Shown: positions 1 to 8,822 of the stretch, piece after piece
Layout: each line of letters begins with the position of its first letter
How positions within the stretch are numbered: position 1 is the first letter of the stretch
DNA from: Amycolatopsis thermoflava N1165
GTDB lineage: Bacteria > Actinomycetota > Actinomycetes > Mycobacteriales > Pseudonocardiaceae
Length of the DNA stretch: 64,000 nucleotides
Direction of reading: 5' to 3'
Assembly: GCF_000473265.1 (NCBI RefSeq)
Contig: NZ_KI421511.1
Span: 5,438,360-5,502,359 of the forward strand
Position numbers and translations under genes: made by a program
Notes under the pieces: generated by a model
Database searches by the model: none
The model's input: the letters and a program-made list of their open reading frames with translations, nothing else
What the model was told of the DNA's origin: nothing

Positions 1-1416
1 CTCCGGCAGGTCCGGCGACAGGAAGTAGACCGGCCGGAACCGCCCGTCGTCGTCGAAGGCGAACTGGCGCTCGTACTCGACGACCGAATCGCACATCGCC
101 CGCGGCCGGAGCACGATCGGCTCCACCGCCGAGTCCGACTGCAGACCGGGCAGCGTGCGGCGGCCGGCGCACTGCTCCGCCATCCGGATCCCCAGCGGTG
201 AGTAGGGAAACGCCCGGATGCCGAGGCTGTAACCGGCGACCGCGACGTCCAGGTCGAGCGTGCGGCGGACCGCCTCGGTCATCGTCACCGCCGTCTCGCC
301 CGGCATGCCGAGCAGGACCTCGACCATCACCGGCAGCTCGACCTCGGCGATCTTGGCGCACAACGCGCGCACGTCGTCGAAGGTGTAGAACCGGCGGCCG
401 CCGCCGGAGACCTTCCAGCCGTCCAGCACGTCGTCGCGCACGTGGTCGGGCGCGAGGTTGATGCCCGCGCACCCGGCCCGCACCAGCAGGTCGAGCAGCT
501 CGTCGTCGAACGGCGTCGGCTGCGCGTAGATCCACAGCTTCAGGTTGTGCAGCGGCGTGGAGTGGTCGGTGTCGCGGCGCCGGATGATCTCGCGCAGCAC
601 GTTCTTGCTGTGCGCGATGACGAGGTTGAACTCGCTGTCGGTCGTGTGCAGGTCGTACACGCCCTGCGCGGTCAGCGCCTCCATCTCGTCGACCACGCAC
701 TCCACCGCGCGGCGCGTGAAGTGGGTGCCCTTCGCGTCCGGCTCCACGCAGTGCGCGCACGAGTAGGCGCAGCCGTTCTTGGTGAGGATGTTGCCGAGCC
801 CGCCGCCGCGGTAGTAACGCAGGTTGTCCACCTTCCACGGCTCCCCGGACCGGCGGGTGTAGCTCGTGGTCGTGTTGAGCGGCGAGGACAACGGGCGGCC
901 GCGGCGGCCGAGCTGCGGAACGACCTTCTCCACGCGCCCGCCGCCGCGGTTGACCAGCAGCCCGGGCACGGTGTCCGGCGGTTCCCCGGACCACAACGCA
1001 TTCGCCAGGCCGACGATGATTCCCTCACCCGGCCCCTTCACCCCGAATGGGATGCCGAAATAGTCGACCAACGCGAACGGCATCGAGGAAAAACCGACGC
1101 CGCCCGCGATGATCGGGGCCGCGCTGTGCATTTTGATCTCGTCGATGACGGCGCGGTGGTCGCCGAGGAAACCGCGTTGCTGTTGCGCGTAGATCGTGTC
1201 GGTGTTGCGCACCGTCACCCCGACCAGCATCGGCGTGTGGCTCGCGAAGTACTCGCGCAGCACGGCCCACCAGTCGTCCCGCCGGAACGTGAGGTCCACG
1301 ACGTCCACATCGAACCCGTCGGCCTCCAGCGAGGTCGTCAGGATGTCCAGCGCGTACGGCGTGATCGGGGGATGGACGAGATTCGGGTTGACCAGTGTGA
1401 CCAAAGACTTTCCCAT
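1..1416 (-). CDS. B12-binding-domain radical SAM protein (partial, 3' end off window)
   Basis: This frame is open from an ATG at 1416 through position 1, so 472 codons are visible and the C-terminus is missing. An AGGAG ribosome site lies at 1427-1431. Residues 1-160 look like a cobalamin-binding Rossmann-type domain ('TLVNPNLVHPPITPYALDIL'). The radical SAM motif Cys-x3-Cys-x2-Cys is at residues 216, 220 and 223 ('CAYSCAHC') and would hold the 4Fe-4S cluster that cleaves S-adenosylmethionine. Glycine-rich stretches typical of the partial TIM barrel follow. Such proteins perform radical methylations, rearrangements or ring contractions. The substrate cannot be deduced. A small XRE regulator lies upstream on the same strand across an 85-bp A-rich gap and may control it. 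Confidence 0.85.
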   Translation of the reverse strand, partial: MGKSLVTLVNPNLVHPPITPYALDILTTSLEADGFDVDVVDLTFRRDDWWAVLREYFASHTPMLVGVTVRNTDTIYAQQQRGFLGDHRAVIDEIKMHSAAPIIAGGVGFSSMPFALVDYFGIPFGVKGPGEGIIVGLANALWSGEPPDTVPGLLVNRGGGRVEKVVPQLGRRGRPLSSPLNTTTSYTRRSGEPWKVDNLRYYRGGGLGNILTKNGCAYSCAHCVEPDAKGTHFTRRAVECVVDEMEALTAQGVYDLHTTDSEFNLVIAHSKNVLREIIRRRDTDHSTPLHNLKLWIYAQPTPFDDELLDLLVRAGCAGINLAPDHVRDDVLDGWKVSGGGRRFYTFDDVRALCAKIAEVELPVMVEVLLGMPGETAVTMTEAVRRTLDLDVAVAGYSLGIRAFPYSPLGIRMAEQCAGRRTLPGLQSDSAVEPIVLRPRAMCDSVVEYERQFAFDDDGRFRPVYFLSPDLPE

Positions 1417-1501
1417 GGGACTCCCACTCCTGCGCGAAAAAAGAGCAAAACTTTCGCTGCAAAAATGGCAAAAGCGGGATGGGGAAATCAGGGGTTGTGT
1501 T

Positions 1502-1786
1502 TCACTGGCGCCGTCGCCACTGCTTCGCCGTGCGCGCGGCGGCACGCAACTCGTCCGGGGGCACCTCCAGCACCCGGCTCAGGTGACTCTGCCAGTACGG
1601 GCCGGGCACGCGCTTGCCCCGCTCCCAGCGCGAGACCTCGCCACGGCCCAGGCTCTCGTTGCCCGAGACCGTGACGAGTTCGTCCGCGAGCTGGTACTGG
1701 GTCAGCCCGCGCTCGTGCCGCGCGGACCGGATCAGCCGGCCGATCGGCATCGAGTCGCGGGCGGCCACGGCGGCGTCGGCGCTCAT
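1502..1786 (-). CDS. Small XRE-family helix-turn-helix regulator
   Basis: This 94-residue protein is almost entirely one XRE/Cro-C1 DNA-binding domain. The recognition region includes 'LTQYQLADELV' and 'VSRWERGKRVPG', followed by a basic tail. A second ATG at residue 13 ('MPIGRLIRSARHERG') could be the true start, because the preceding residues add nothing to the fold. The domain aligns closely with the N-terminus of the larger regulator that starts at 38116 ('ISHLIRAARRERKLSQYTLA'), so the two are paralogues. It has no effector domain. It lies just upstream of the radical SAM gene on the same strand, consistent with a cis-acting regulator. Confidence 0.8.
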   Translation of the reverse strand: MSADAAVAARDSMPIGRLIRSARHERGLTQYQLADELVTVSGNESLGRGEVSRWERGKRVPGPYWQSHLSRVLEVPPDELRAAARTAKQWRRRQ

Positions 1787-1849
1787 GACGCGGAAGCTAC
1801 GAGCGCCGCCCAGCCGGCACGATCCGTTCGGCGCACGGTTTTGTCCTCA

Positions 1850-2866
1850 TCACGCACGATTCGCCCCTTCACACTCCAGTAGACGTCCAGACCGTCTGTG
1901 CAATGTCGCGTTGGGTGACTCACCGAACCGCTCCCGGTAGGCCGCCGCGAAGCGGCCGTGGTGCATCAGCCCGTACTTGCTCGCGATTTCCCCGACTGTC
2001 GTGACCTCGACCTGAGCGGCCGACAACTCGTCGCGCACCCGCTGCAGCCGCACACCGCGCAGGTACTCGCTGGGCGAGCTGCCCAGCTGCTCCCGGAAGG
2101 CCTTCTGCAGCGCCCGCACACTCACCCCGGCCTGGTGGGCCAGGCTGCCCGGCGTGTGCGGGGCCTCCGGATGGCTGTGGATCAGATCGAGCGCCGCCCG
2201 CAGCGACCGCGATGGCACCGGACGGTCCCGGCCCTCGATCATCGCCGTGTAGTTGTGCGGCTGCGCGAGCAGCAACCCGGTGATCAGGTTGCGCTCGAAC
2301 TGCTCGACGGCTGCCGGGTGCGAGAGCATCGTGTCCGGCTGGTCCAGCTCCGAGACGCCGTAGGCCAGCTCCCGGTACCAGCTGCGGCCGTAACCGCGGG
2401 TGATGTCCATGCCCAGCCGGAACCGCACGGGCTCCGACACCGAACCGTCGATGAGCTCGGCCAGGCGCGCCTCCAGCGCAGGCCGCTCGATCCGGATGAC
2501 GAACTGGGCGCAGTCGTCGGACAGCCGCATCCGCAGCGGGTCGTCCGTGCCGACCACGCCGGCCGTGTCCGGCGCGGAGTTGATCTGCTCACGTCCGCAC
2601 TGGACCATGCCCCGGCCGATCACCGGAGCCAGAACCACGTAGAAGGAGCCGAGCTCGCCGGGTTCGACGCGCACGTCGGTGCCGTAGGCGACCACCGCGA
2701 TCGCCACGTTCTCCAGGCGGCGGCAGTTGACCTTGGTGTTCAGCCGCGGGTTGCGGCCGACGGTGTTCATCGAGTGTGGGCAGAACAGGCGCCCCACCCG
2801 CTCGCGGGTCTCGTCGACATCTCGCGAGTGGAAGAGCCGGTACTTGTCCAACGGCAGTACTGTCAT
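1850..2866 (-). CDS. AraC-family transcriptional regulator
   Basis: 338 residues. The N-terminal ~200 residues resemble the AraC-binding-like sensory domain ('LDKYRLFHSRDVDETRERVG', then 'REQINSAP', 'RLGMDI' and 'YWYRE'-type motifs). The C-terminal ~100 residues carry two helix-turn-helices ending in 'FAAAYRERFGESPNATL', the classic AraC signature. The ATG at 2866 was chosen because homology to the paralogue at 9811-10785 starts here ('MTVLPLDKYRLF' against 'MLTRPLEQYEIF'). A longer upstream reading is antisense to the neighbouring lyase and was discarded. The gene lies directly downstream of the tryptophanase-like gene on the same strand (164-bp gap), so it probably senses that enzyme's substrate or product. 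Confidence 0.88.
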   Translation of the reverse strand: MTVLPLDKYRLFHSRDVDETRERVGRLFCPHSMNTVGRNPRLNTKVNCRRLENVAIAVVAYGTDVRVEPGELGSFYVVLAPVIGRGMVQCGREQINSAPDTAGVVGTDDPLRMRLSDDCAQFVIRIERPALEARLAELIDGSVSEPVRFRLGMDITRGYGRSWYRELAYGVSELDQPDTMLSHPAAVEQFERNLITGLLLAQPHNYTAMIEGRDRPVPSRSLRAALDLIHSHPEAPHTPGSLAHQAGVSVRALQKAFREQLGSSPSEYLRGVRLQRVRDELSAAQVEVTTVGEIASKYGLMHHGRFAAAYRERFGESPNATLHRRSGRLLECEGANRA

Positions 2867-3030
2867 GTCCCGGGCAGTCGAAAAGATCAACGTACGGTGG
2901 CGCCGACTCCCATACACCTCCAATGCACCACTGTCCGTTGTTTGGCGTTCAATTGCTACCGACGAACGGGCGAATTTGCTATGTGCAATTTGCATCCGAC
3001 GCGTCGGGCCCCGGTTGATCAGGGGTTTTA

Positions 3031-4401
3031 CTATTCGGCGGCCGGTCGCAAGACCGCCGTGAACTGTCGAAGGGCACCTCCCTGCTCGACGATGCGATAG
3101 CCGGTCAGCTGGCCCGCCTTCGACCAGACGCCCTCGGCCACGTCGACGACGTGTTCCAGGTGGCTCAGGGTGTAGACCCGGCGCGGCAACGTGAACCGCA
3201 ACAGCTCGCGCGGCGCGGGCACGTCCGGCCCGCCGCCGGGGTCCCGCCTGCCGAAGACGAGCGTCCCCAGCTCGGTCACCCGCACCCCGCCCGCCAGGTA
3301 GAGCGCGTTGGCGAAGGCGGTCGCGGGCAGCTGCTGCGGCGGGATGTGCGGCAGCATCGCGCCCGCGTCCACGTACACCGCGTGGCAGCCGGTCGGCTGC
3401 AGCACCGGCAGGCCGGCCAGGCCCAGCTGCTCGCCGAACCAGCGCGCGCACTCGGCGCGGTACCGCAGGTAGTCCGGCTCGACGACCTCCAGCAGCCCCT
3501 CCGCGAGCGCTTCCAGATCGCGCCCGGCGAGCCCACCGTAGGTCGGGAACCCCTCGAACGCGATGAGCTGCTCGCGGGCGCGGGCGGCGAGACCGGCGTC
3601 GCGCAACGCGATGAGCCCCCCGATGTTGGCCATGCCGTCCTTCTTCAGGCTGGCCCAGCAGCCGTCCGCGAGCTCGAAGACCACGCGGGCCACCTCGCGC
3701 GGCGACAGGTGCCCGTAGCCGTCCTCGCGTTCGGTCACCAGGTACGCGTTCTCGGCGAAGCGCGACGCGTCCAGGTACAGCGGAACGCCGTGGGCGTCGC
3801 AGAGCTGGCGCACCTCCTTGACATTGCGTACCGAGACCGGCTGGCCGCCGCCCGCGTTGTTGGTGATGGTGAGAACGACGCACTTCACGCGGTCGGCCGA
3901 GGCGCGCAGCAGGTCCCGCAGCCTGCCGGTGTCGAGGTCGCCGCCGAACGGGTTCAGCTCCCCCGGCGCGACCGGCACCGGCAGGTCGACCGCCTCCGCG
4001 CCGACCGCTTCCACGCTGGCGCGCGTGCTGTCGAAGTGCGTGTTGCTGACCGAGATGTCGCCGGGTCGCAGCAGCAGGCCGAGCAGGATCCGCTCGGCCG
4101 CGCGTCCCTGGTGGACCGGCAGGACCTCGCCGTAGCCGGTCAGGTCCCGCACGACGGCCTCGAACCGCTCGAACGAACGCGCGCCGGCGTAGGACTCGTC
4201 GCCCCGCATGAGCGCGGACCACTGCGCGGCCGACATCGCCGCCGTGCCGGAATCGGTCAGCAGGTCGATGGTGATGGCACGGGCAGGCACGCGGAAGAGG
4301 TTCCAGCCCGCCGCAACGAGCGCGTCGCGGCGCTCCTCCGCCGTGGGGAACGGGATCGGTTCGACCGCCTTGATCCGGAACGGCTCCATGAAGGGCGGCA
4401 C
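3031..4401 (-). CDS. Tryptophanase/tyrosine phenol-lyase family PLP beta-eliminating lyase
   Basis: About 456 residues, the usual family length. Hallmarks include 'PFRIKAVEPIPFPT', 'IDLLTDSGTAAMS', 'MRGDESYAG', 'HQGRAAERILL', 'NNAGGGQPVSVRNVKE', 'DASRFAENAY' and the PLP-lysine segment 'SLKKDGMANIGG' (Lys254). From a remembered alignment to E. coli TnaA, the Asp137 equivalent is kept (Asp124 in 'HFDST'). The tyrosine phenol-lyase arginine of 'MERG' is absent (here 'TELG'). The tryptophanase His463 is Gln446 ('LRQFTAVL' against 'LRHFTA'). It should break a C-beta bond of an aromatic or beta-substituted amino acid to pyruvate and ammonia, but the substrate may not be tryptophan. The GTG at 4401 has a GAGGAG six bases upstream. 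An in-frame GTG at 4503 is possible but lacks a clear ribosome site. Confidence 0.85.
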   Translation of the reverse strand: MPPFMEPFRIKAVEPIPFPTAEERRDALVAAGWNLFRVPARAITIDLLTDSGTAAMSAAQWSALMRGDESYAGARSFERFEAVVRDLTGYGEVLPVHQGRAAERILLGLLLRPGDISVSNTHFDSTRASVEAVGAEAVDLPVPVAPGELNPFGGDLDTGRLRDLLRASADRVKCVVLTITNNAGGGQPVSVRNVKEVRQLCDAHGVPLYLDASRFAENAYLVTEREDGYGHLSPREVARVVFELADGCWASLKKDGMANIGGLIALRDAGLAARAREQLIAFEGFPTYGGLAGRDLEALAEGLLEVVEPDYLRYRAECARWFGEQLGLAGLPVLQPTGCHAVYVDAGAMLPHIPPQQLPATAFANALYLAGGVRVTELGTLVFGRRDPGGGPDVPAPRELLRFTLPRRVYTLSHLEHVVDVAEGVWSKAGQLTGYRIVEQGGALRQFTAVLRPAAE

Positions 4402-4554
4402 GTGCGGCTCCTCGCTGGTCAGTTCGGACAACCAGACCAGCCTGGAGTGACCGCCGGGCGCGGCGGTAGGGGCCAGTTCGCGTCCCGTGGTGAGCTGGGA
4501 CACAATCGGCGCACGAACGGGCCGCCCGGCCCGGCGACGGCGGAGGATTCACGT

Positions 4555-6249
4555 GTGGAAGCAGCGGCCGACGACGTAGGCTTCGCCTTTCAACCGCTCT
4601 ACAGCCTGAACACCGGCGGCGTCGTCGGTGTCGAAGCCCTCGCCCGGCCGGCCACCGGACGGATCCACGACCTCCTGCGCGCCGCCCAGCGCCGCGGACG
4701 GCTGGTCCACGTCGACGCCGGCCTCGCCGCGCAGGCGGTCCTCGCCGAGGCCACCCACGAGACGCTGCTCCCCCTGCACCTGAACCTGACCGCGCTGTCG
4801 GCCGCGGCGCCGCAGCTGGTGCTCGACCCGCTGCTCGAATCGCTCGGGCGCACCGGTCGCCGTCCACGTGAGATCGTGCTGGAGATCGGCGCGCCGTTCC
4901 ACGGCGTCTCGCCGAAGGCGCTGCTCGCCGGCCTGGAGCGGTTCGCCGAGCTGGGCTTCCGCCTCGCCTTCGACGGGCTCGGGTCGGGCGACCTGCCGCT
5001 GAACCTGCTCGCCGAGGCAGGCGTCGACCTCGTCAAGCTCGACCGTACGACGCTGCGGCGGCTGCCCGGCGAGGCCGCGGCGGTCGCGCTCGTCGAGTCG
5101 CTCGTGCACTTCACCTCGCGGACCGGCATCCGGCTGGTGGCGACCGGAATCGAGGCCGAGGAACAGCTGTCGGCGGTGCGGCGGCTGGGGGTGCGGATCG
5201 TGCAGGGCAACCTCTTCGCCCCGGCCCGCGCCAACGCGATGCCGTCCGGTTTGGTCACGGCGCCGCCCGAGCCCGTGGCGCCCGTGCCGCTGACCAGGGC
5301 GGCGGCGCCGCGCGTGGACGACTTCCGGCACCCCGCGACGACGCTGCCCGACGACGCGACGTGCGACGACGTCCGACGGGTGCTGCTGAACCACGATGCG
5401 CCGAGGGGAATCGTCGGGATCGACCGCGCCGGACGGCCGCGGTGGTCGATCGACCGGGCCCGGTTCCTGCTGGACCTGACCGGCCCGTACGGGCACGCGC
5501 TGCACGCGAACAAGGCGGCCGCGCGGCTGGCCGACCCGCCGCGCACCATCCGCACCGGCGCGGGCGCGCTGGAGTTGCTCGACCTGGTCGCCGACGCCGA
5601 CCTGACCCGCACCGGCGACGACATCATCGTGGTCGGCGTGGACGGCGAGTGCCTCGGCGTGGTGTTCGTGACCGAGATCGTGCGCGCGATGGCCGAGGCG
5701 AAGATCGAGGAGGCGGCCGCGCTGAACCCGCTGACCCGGCTGCCGGGCAGCGACACCGTCGCGCGCGAGGTGGACCGCCGGATCGCCGCGGGGCGGCCGC
5801 TCGTCGTGGCGTGGCTGGACGTCGACTCGTTCAAGCGCATCAACGACACGGTGGGCTTCGCGGCCGGCGACGACCTGATCCGGGCGCTGGGGCGGACGCT
5901 GACGGACCTGGCGGCGAAGCTGCGCAGCGTCACGGTGAGCCACGTCGGCGGCGACGACTTCCTGATCGCCTGCGGCATCGACGAGATCCCGGCCGTCGCG
6001 GACACCCTGCTGGGCACCCCGTGGACGGCCGAGCACCTGTCGGTCACGGTCTCGCTGGCGACGGTCGTGTGCGCCGGCACGGCGGCGAAGTCCTACCGCG
6101 AGGTTTCCCGGCTGCTGGCGCCGCTGAAGAAGCGCGCGAAGGACGTGCCGGGGTCGAGCTGGGTGAACAGCTGGCCGGGCACCGACCGTTTCGAGATACT
6201 GCGTGGACAGGGCCACGACTCATTGCGCGTCCCGAATCAAGTCCGCTGA
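4555..6249 (+). CDS. EAL-CBS-GGDEF cyclic-di-GMP signalling protein
   Basis: 564 residues from a GTG at 4555 with GGAGG at 4542-4546. Residues 1-225 form an EAL domain with 'VEALARP' (Glu27), 'HLNLTA' (Asn77), 'VLEIG' (Glu110) and 'VKLDR' (Lys161). The metal-binding 'DDFG' is reduced to 'DGLG' and 'EGVE' is 'TGIE', so phosphodiesterase activity is doubtful. Residues ~245-385 look like a CBS-type sensory pair. Residues ~390-564 are a GGDEF domain with 'DVDSFKRINDTVGFAAGDD' and active-site 'GGDDF' (465-469), so diguanylate cyclase activity is plausible. The RxxD inhibitory site is not evident. No signal or membrane segment is present, so it is cytosolic. It is divergent from the PLP lyase. Confidence 0.88.
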   Translation: MEAAADDVGFAFQPLYSLNTGGVVGVEALARPATGRIHDLLRAAQRRGRLVHVDAGLAAQAVLAEATHETLLPLHLNLTALSAAAPQLVLDPLLESLGRTGRRPREIVLEIGAPFHGVSPKALLAGLERFAELGFRLAFDGLGSGDLPLNLLAEAGVDLVKLDRTTLRRLPGEAAAVALVESLVHFTSRTGIRLVATGIEAEEQLSAVRRLGVRIVQGNLFAPARANAMPSGLVTAPPEPVAPVPLTRAAAPRVDDFRHPATTLPDDATCDDVRRVLLNHDAPRGIVGIDRAGRPRWSIDRARFLLDLTGPYGHALHANKAAARLADPPRTIRTGAGALELLDLVADADLTRTGDDIIVVGVDGECLGVVFVTEIVRAMAEAKIEEAAALNPLTRLPGSDTVAREVDRRIAAGRPLVVAWLDVDSFKRINDTVGFAAGDDLIRALGRTLTDLAAKLRSVTVSHVGGDDFLIACGIDEIPAVADTLLGTPWTAEHLSVTVSLATVVCAGTAAKSYREVSRLLAPLKKRAKDVPGSSWVNSWPGTDRFEILRGQGHDSLRVPNQVR

Positions 6250-6448
6250 CAATTGTGCGCCCGTTCTGGCTAACCCGCTCGGGTGACGACAGTGAACAAC
6301 TGACGAATTCGGCAACCGTTTCGCATTTCGCCACCCGGTAGGGTGACAGGACAGGTGTCTTCGTGATCAACCCCGTCATAGCGCGCACAGGCGCATCTTG
6401 GAGCAACCGTGAAATCCGCCCCTTTTAACGCCGTTCTACCTTCCTCCC

Positions 6449-6724
6449 GTGACCGTCCCAGAGTTCGATCCCACCGCGAAGCCGGGGTACATCTACGAGA
6501 TGATGGCGGACCACCTGGAGGCCCGCATCGAAGCCGGTGAGCTGCGCCCGAACACGCCGCTGCCGGCGGAACGACGGCTGGCCACCGAGTACGGCGTCTC
6601 ACTCGGCACGGCGCGCCACGCAACCCAGATCCTCCGCGAACGCGGCCTGGTGTTCACCATCCGCTCAAAGGGCACCTTCATCGCCGACGAGGCCCGCAGA
6701 AGAGCAAACCGGGGGGATTCGTGA
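6449..6724 (+). CDS. Short GntR-family regulator (DNA-binding domain only)
   Basis: 91 residues consisting of a GntR winged helix-turn-helix. 'IYEMMADHLEARIEAGELRP' is the typical first helix, 'LPAERRLATEYGVSLGTARHA' is the recognition region and 'GTFIAD' is the wing. No effector-binding domain follows, so it is a stand-alone DNA-binding subunit of the short GntR type common in actinomycetes. The GTG at 6449 is the first in-frame start before the domain. The 199 bp upstream contain no other gene. Confidence 0.8.
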   Translation: MTVPEFDPTAKPGYIYEMMADHLEARIEAGELRPNTPLPAERRLATEYGVSLGTARHATQILRERGLVFTIRSKGTFIADEARRRANRGDS

Positions 6725-6874
6725 ACGCCTTTCACCCGTTGTCCGGGCGGAAATCGCGCACGATACCGGAAAAGGACGACTTCCGCTCATCCCACGCCGG
6801 CAGCATTTCCCGCCGCCGTCATCTAGAGTGCGGTTGCACGTGCATCAGCATTCGCATGACGCCGAGGAGGGGTC

Positions 6875-7525
6875 GTGGTTCCTGATCTGCCGGCGAACCC
6901 TCTGTCGATCGAACTCGAGCTGAAACACCGACGATTCTGGTGGCAGATCGACGACGAGGACGAGCAGCCGGAACAATGGGACGCCAGAGCGGAGGTGTCG
7001 GAACTCGACGTGTGCCCGGACGAGCTCCGGCACGTCGGCGACATCGCACTCGTCATCGCCGATCTGACCAAGGAACGGAATCTGCTGGATTCGGTCGTGC
7101 TCGGCGAATGGGCGCTGGAGTTCATCGCGGAAACGGTGATCGACCCGGACCAGGGCAAGCTGCACCCCGAACTGGACGCGCGCATCAGCCAGGGCCCGCC
7201 GCGCATGGTGATCCTGAGGCGTATCGAGCTGACCGAGCCGTGGCGCGGGCACGGCCTCGGCGCCGCGTTGATCGCGAGCGCGTTGCGGATCCTGTCGCCG
7301 AACGCGCGCCTGGCCGCCTGCCGGGTCTCCCCGCTGGACTTCGCCCTCCCCGGCGCCGACCGCATCACCGCGGAGCTGTCGAGCCTGCGCGCCGGCGCGA
7401 TGCTGGAGAGCATCGGATTCCAGCGCTGGCGGGGAGTCCACCTGGTCGACCTGAGAAACCCCGCACTGGTCGACGCGCGCATGGAGCTGCTCGACCAGTG
7501 GTGGCCCGGCCAGGACGAGGACTGA
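6875..7525 (+). CDS. GNAT-like acetyltransferase
   Basis: 216 residues from a GTG at 6875 preceded by GAGGAGG (6864-6870). The central part carries a GNAT-like core. 'MVILRRIELTEPWRGHGLG' resembles beta-strand 4 followed by the R/Q-x-x-G-x-G/A acetyl-CoA pyrophosphate loop ('RGHGLGAALI'). 'MLESIGFQRWRGVHLVDL' resembles the C-terminal strand pair. The first ~90 residues are acidic and not recognised. It may transfer an acyl group from acyl-CoA to an amine, with unknown substrate. It ends just before the convergent PLP enzyme gene. A short GC stem (7530-7543) lies between them and may terminate transcription. Confidence 0.7.
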   Translation: MVPDLPANPLSIELELKHRRFWWQIDDEDEQPEQWDARAEVSELDVCPDELRHVGDIALVIADLTKERNLLDSVVLGEWALEFIAETVIDPDQGKLHPELDARISQGPPRMVILRRIELTEPWRGHGLGAALIASALRILSPNARLAACRVSPLDFALPGADRITAELSSLRAGAMLESIGFQRWRGVHLVDLRNPALVDARMELLDQWWPGQDED

Positions 7526-7556
7526 GTTTGCCGCGTAAGCGGCGTGCTTTCAGTTG

Positions 7557-8819
7557 TCAGAACAGGGTTTGCGCGACCCCGGTGAGCACATACCTCTCGT
7601 CGACGATCGGCACCACCCGCCACTTGTCCCACGTCGTGCAGGGGTGCGAGATGCCGAACCCGATGCGGTCGCCCACCGCCAGATCATTCTCGCCGCGGAA
7701 GTAGGCGTGCTGGTCGTTCATCGCCACCACCTCGCCGGGCGGCGGCGCCTCCAGGGACGTCCCGCCACGGCGGATCCGATGCAGCGGCACCGGAAAGCCC
7801 GAGTCCATCCCGGTGTCCCGCTTGCCGAAGTCCACAATGGCCAGATCCGGTTCCGGCGTGGACAGCACTCGCGCCCACAGTTCCAGACTGGACCGCAACG
7901 GCATCACGGCATACTCCGTCGCCAGCAACCGCCGGTACTGCTCGTAGCCCAGCGCGTCGTGCGTGACGTAGCACCCGCTCCGCAGGACGACGCGGATCGG
8001 ACGGCCGTTCCGCCAGCTCCGGCTCAACTCGGCGGCGACCAGCTCGGGGTACTGTGTGCCCCCTGCGGTCACGACGAACTCACCGGCCACGTCGTGCCGC
8101 GCCAGCACCTGGTCCGCCAGTCCCGCCAGTTCCCGGAGCCAGGCACGCACGTCGCCGAGCAACCGCGCGCCGAGCGACCCAGGAACGACACCCTCGAACC
8201 CGCCCACACCGGCCAGCTCCAGGTGGGACGAAGCCACTACCCGCTCCGCGACCGCCAGTGCCGCGCCGGCGCCACGGGCGCCGGTCCGCCCGCCGGGCAC
8301 GCCGGGCTCCACGATCACGGGCAACGGGCGGGTGCGCGACGCCCTGGCGAGCTCCTTCTCCAGCACCTCCACGCCCTCGATCGAGTCGGCGTAGCAGTAG
8401 CAGGTGAACGCCGGGTCTTCGTCCAGCTCGCCGCTGAGCCACTCGATGGCCGCCGGGTCGCACAGCTCGTTGGCCAGCAGCAGCCGATCCGCGCCCAGCC
8501 CGCGGAACGCGGCCAGCTGGGTGGGAGTGGCGAGGGTGAGCGCCCAGGCGCCGTGCTCGATCTGCGCCTGCGCGATCTCCGGGGACATCGTGGTCTTCAC
8601 GTGCGGCGAGAGCGACAGCGCGTGCTGCTCGCAGAACTGCTGCATCGCCGCGAGGTTGTGGTCGAGCTCCGGCTGCCTGAGCACGAGCAGCGGGGTGGGG
8701 AAATCCGCGCCAAGCACCTCACGCCCACGCAGGTCGTCGACCCGCGATCCCGCGGTGGACGGCGGGAAACCCTTGTGGTGGCGGGCGATGACGACATCGG
8801 GCACCCGAAGCGGCCGCAA
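7557..8819 (-). CDS. D-serine dehydratase / D-threonine aldolase-like PLP enzyme
   Basis: 420 residues with an alanine-racemase-type N-terminal barrel. The likely PLP lysine is Lys75 in 'SPHVKTTMSP', followed by 'GGFEGVVPGS' and 'TAGGTQYPEL'. The C-terminal domain has 'NDQHAYF' and 'SHPCTTWDKW', matching the His/Cys zinc site of eukaryotic-type D-serine dehydratases and D-threonine aldolases. It probably deaminates or cleaves a D-hydroxy-amino acid. The TTG start at 8819 lies four bases after the end of the upstream AraC gene, whose last codons supply GGAGTG as a ribosome site, so translation is probably coupled. A GTG six codons later is an alternative. The two upstream AraC genes are likely its regulators. 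Confidence 0.82.
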   Translation of the reverse strand: MRPLRVPDVVIARHHKGFPPSTAGSRVDDLRGREVLGADFPTPLLVLRQPELDHNLAAMQQFCEQHALSLSPHVKTTMSPEIAQAQIEHGAWALTLATPTQLAAFRGLGADRLLLANELCDPAAIEWLSGELDEDPAFTCYCYADSIEGVEVLEKELARASRTRPLPVIVEPGVPGGRTGARGAGAALAVAERVVASSHLELAGVGGFEGVVPGSLGARLLGDVRAWLRELAGLADQVLARHDVAGEFVVTAGGTQYPELVAAELSRSWRNGRPIRVVLRSGCYVTHDALGYEQYRRLLATEYAVMPLRSSLELWARVLSTPEPDLAIVDFGKRDTGMDSGFPVPLHRIRRGGTSLEAPPPGEVVAMNDQHAYFRGENDLAVGDRIGFGISHPCTTWDKWRVVPIVDERYVLTGVAQTLF

Positions 8820-8822
8820 CAG

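Noticed and set aside
3151-4554. Long plus-strand extension upstream of the EAL-CBS-GGDEF start
   Set aside because: It is antisense to the PLP lyase, lacks family similarity, and a GTG with GGAGG at 4555 begins the EAL domain.
2867-4867. Minus-strand reading that joins the AraC gene to upstream sequence as a 1005-residue protein
   Set aside because: The upstream part is an Arg/Ala-rich shadow of the lyase. AraC homology begins at 2866.
6250-6448. Possible gene in the gap before the GntR gene
   Set aside because: Only shadow readings are present. Composition is not coding-like and no ribosome site precedes a convincing start.
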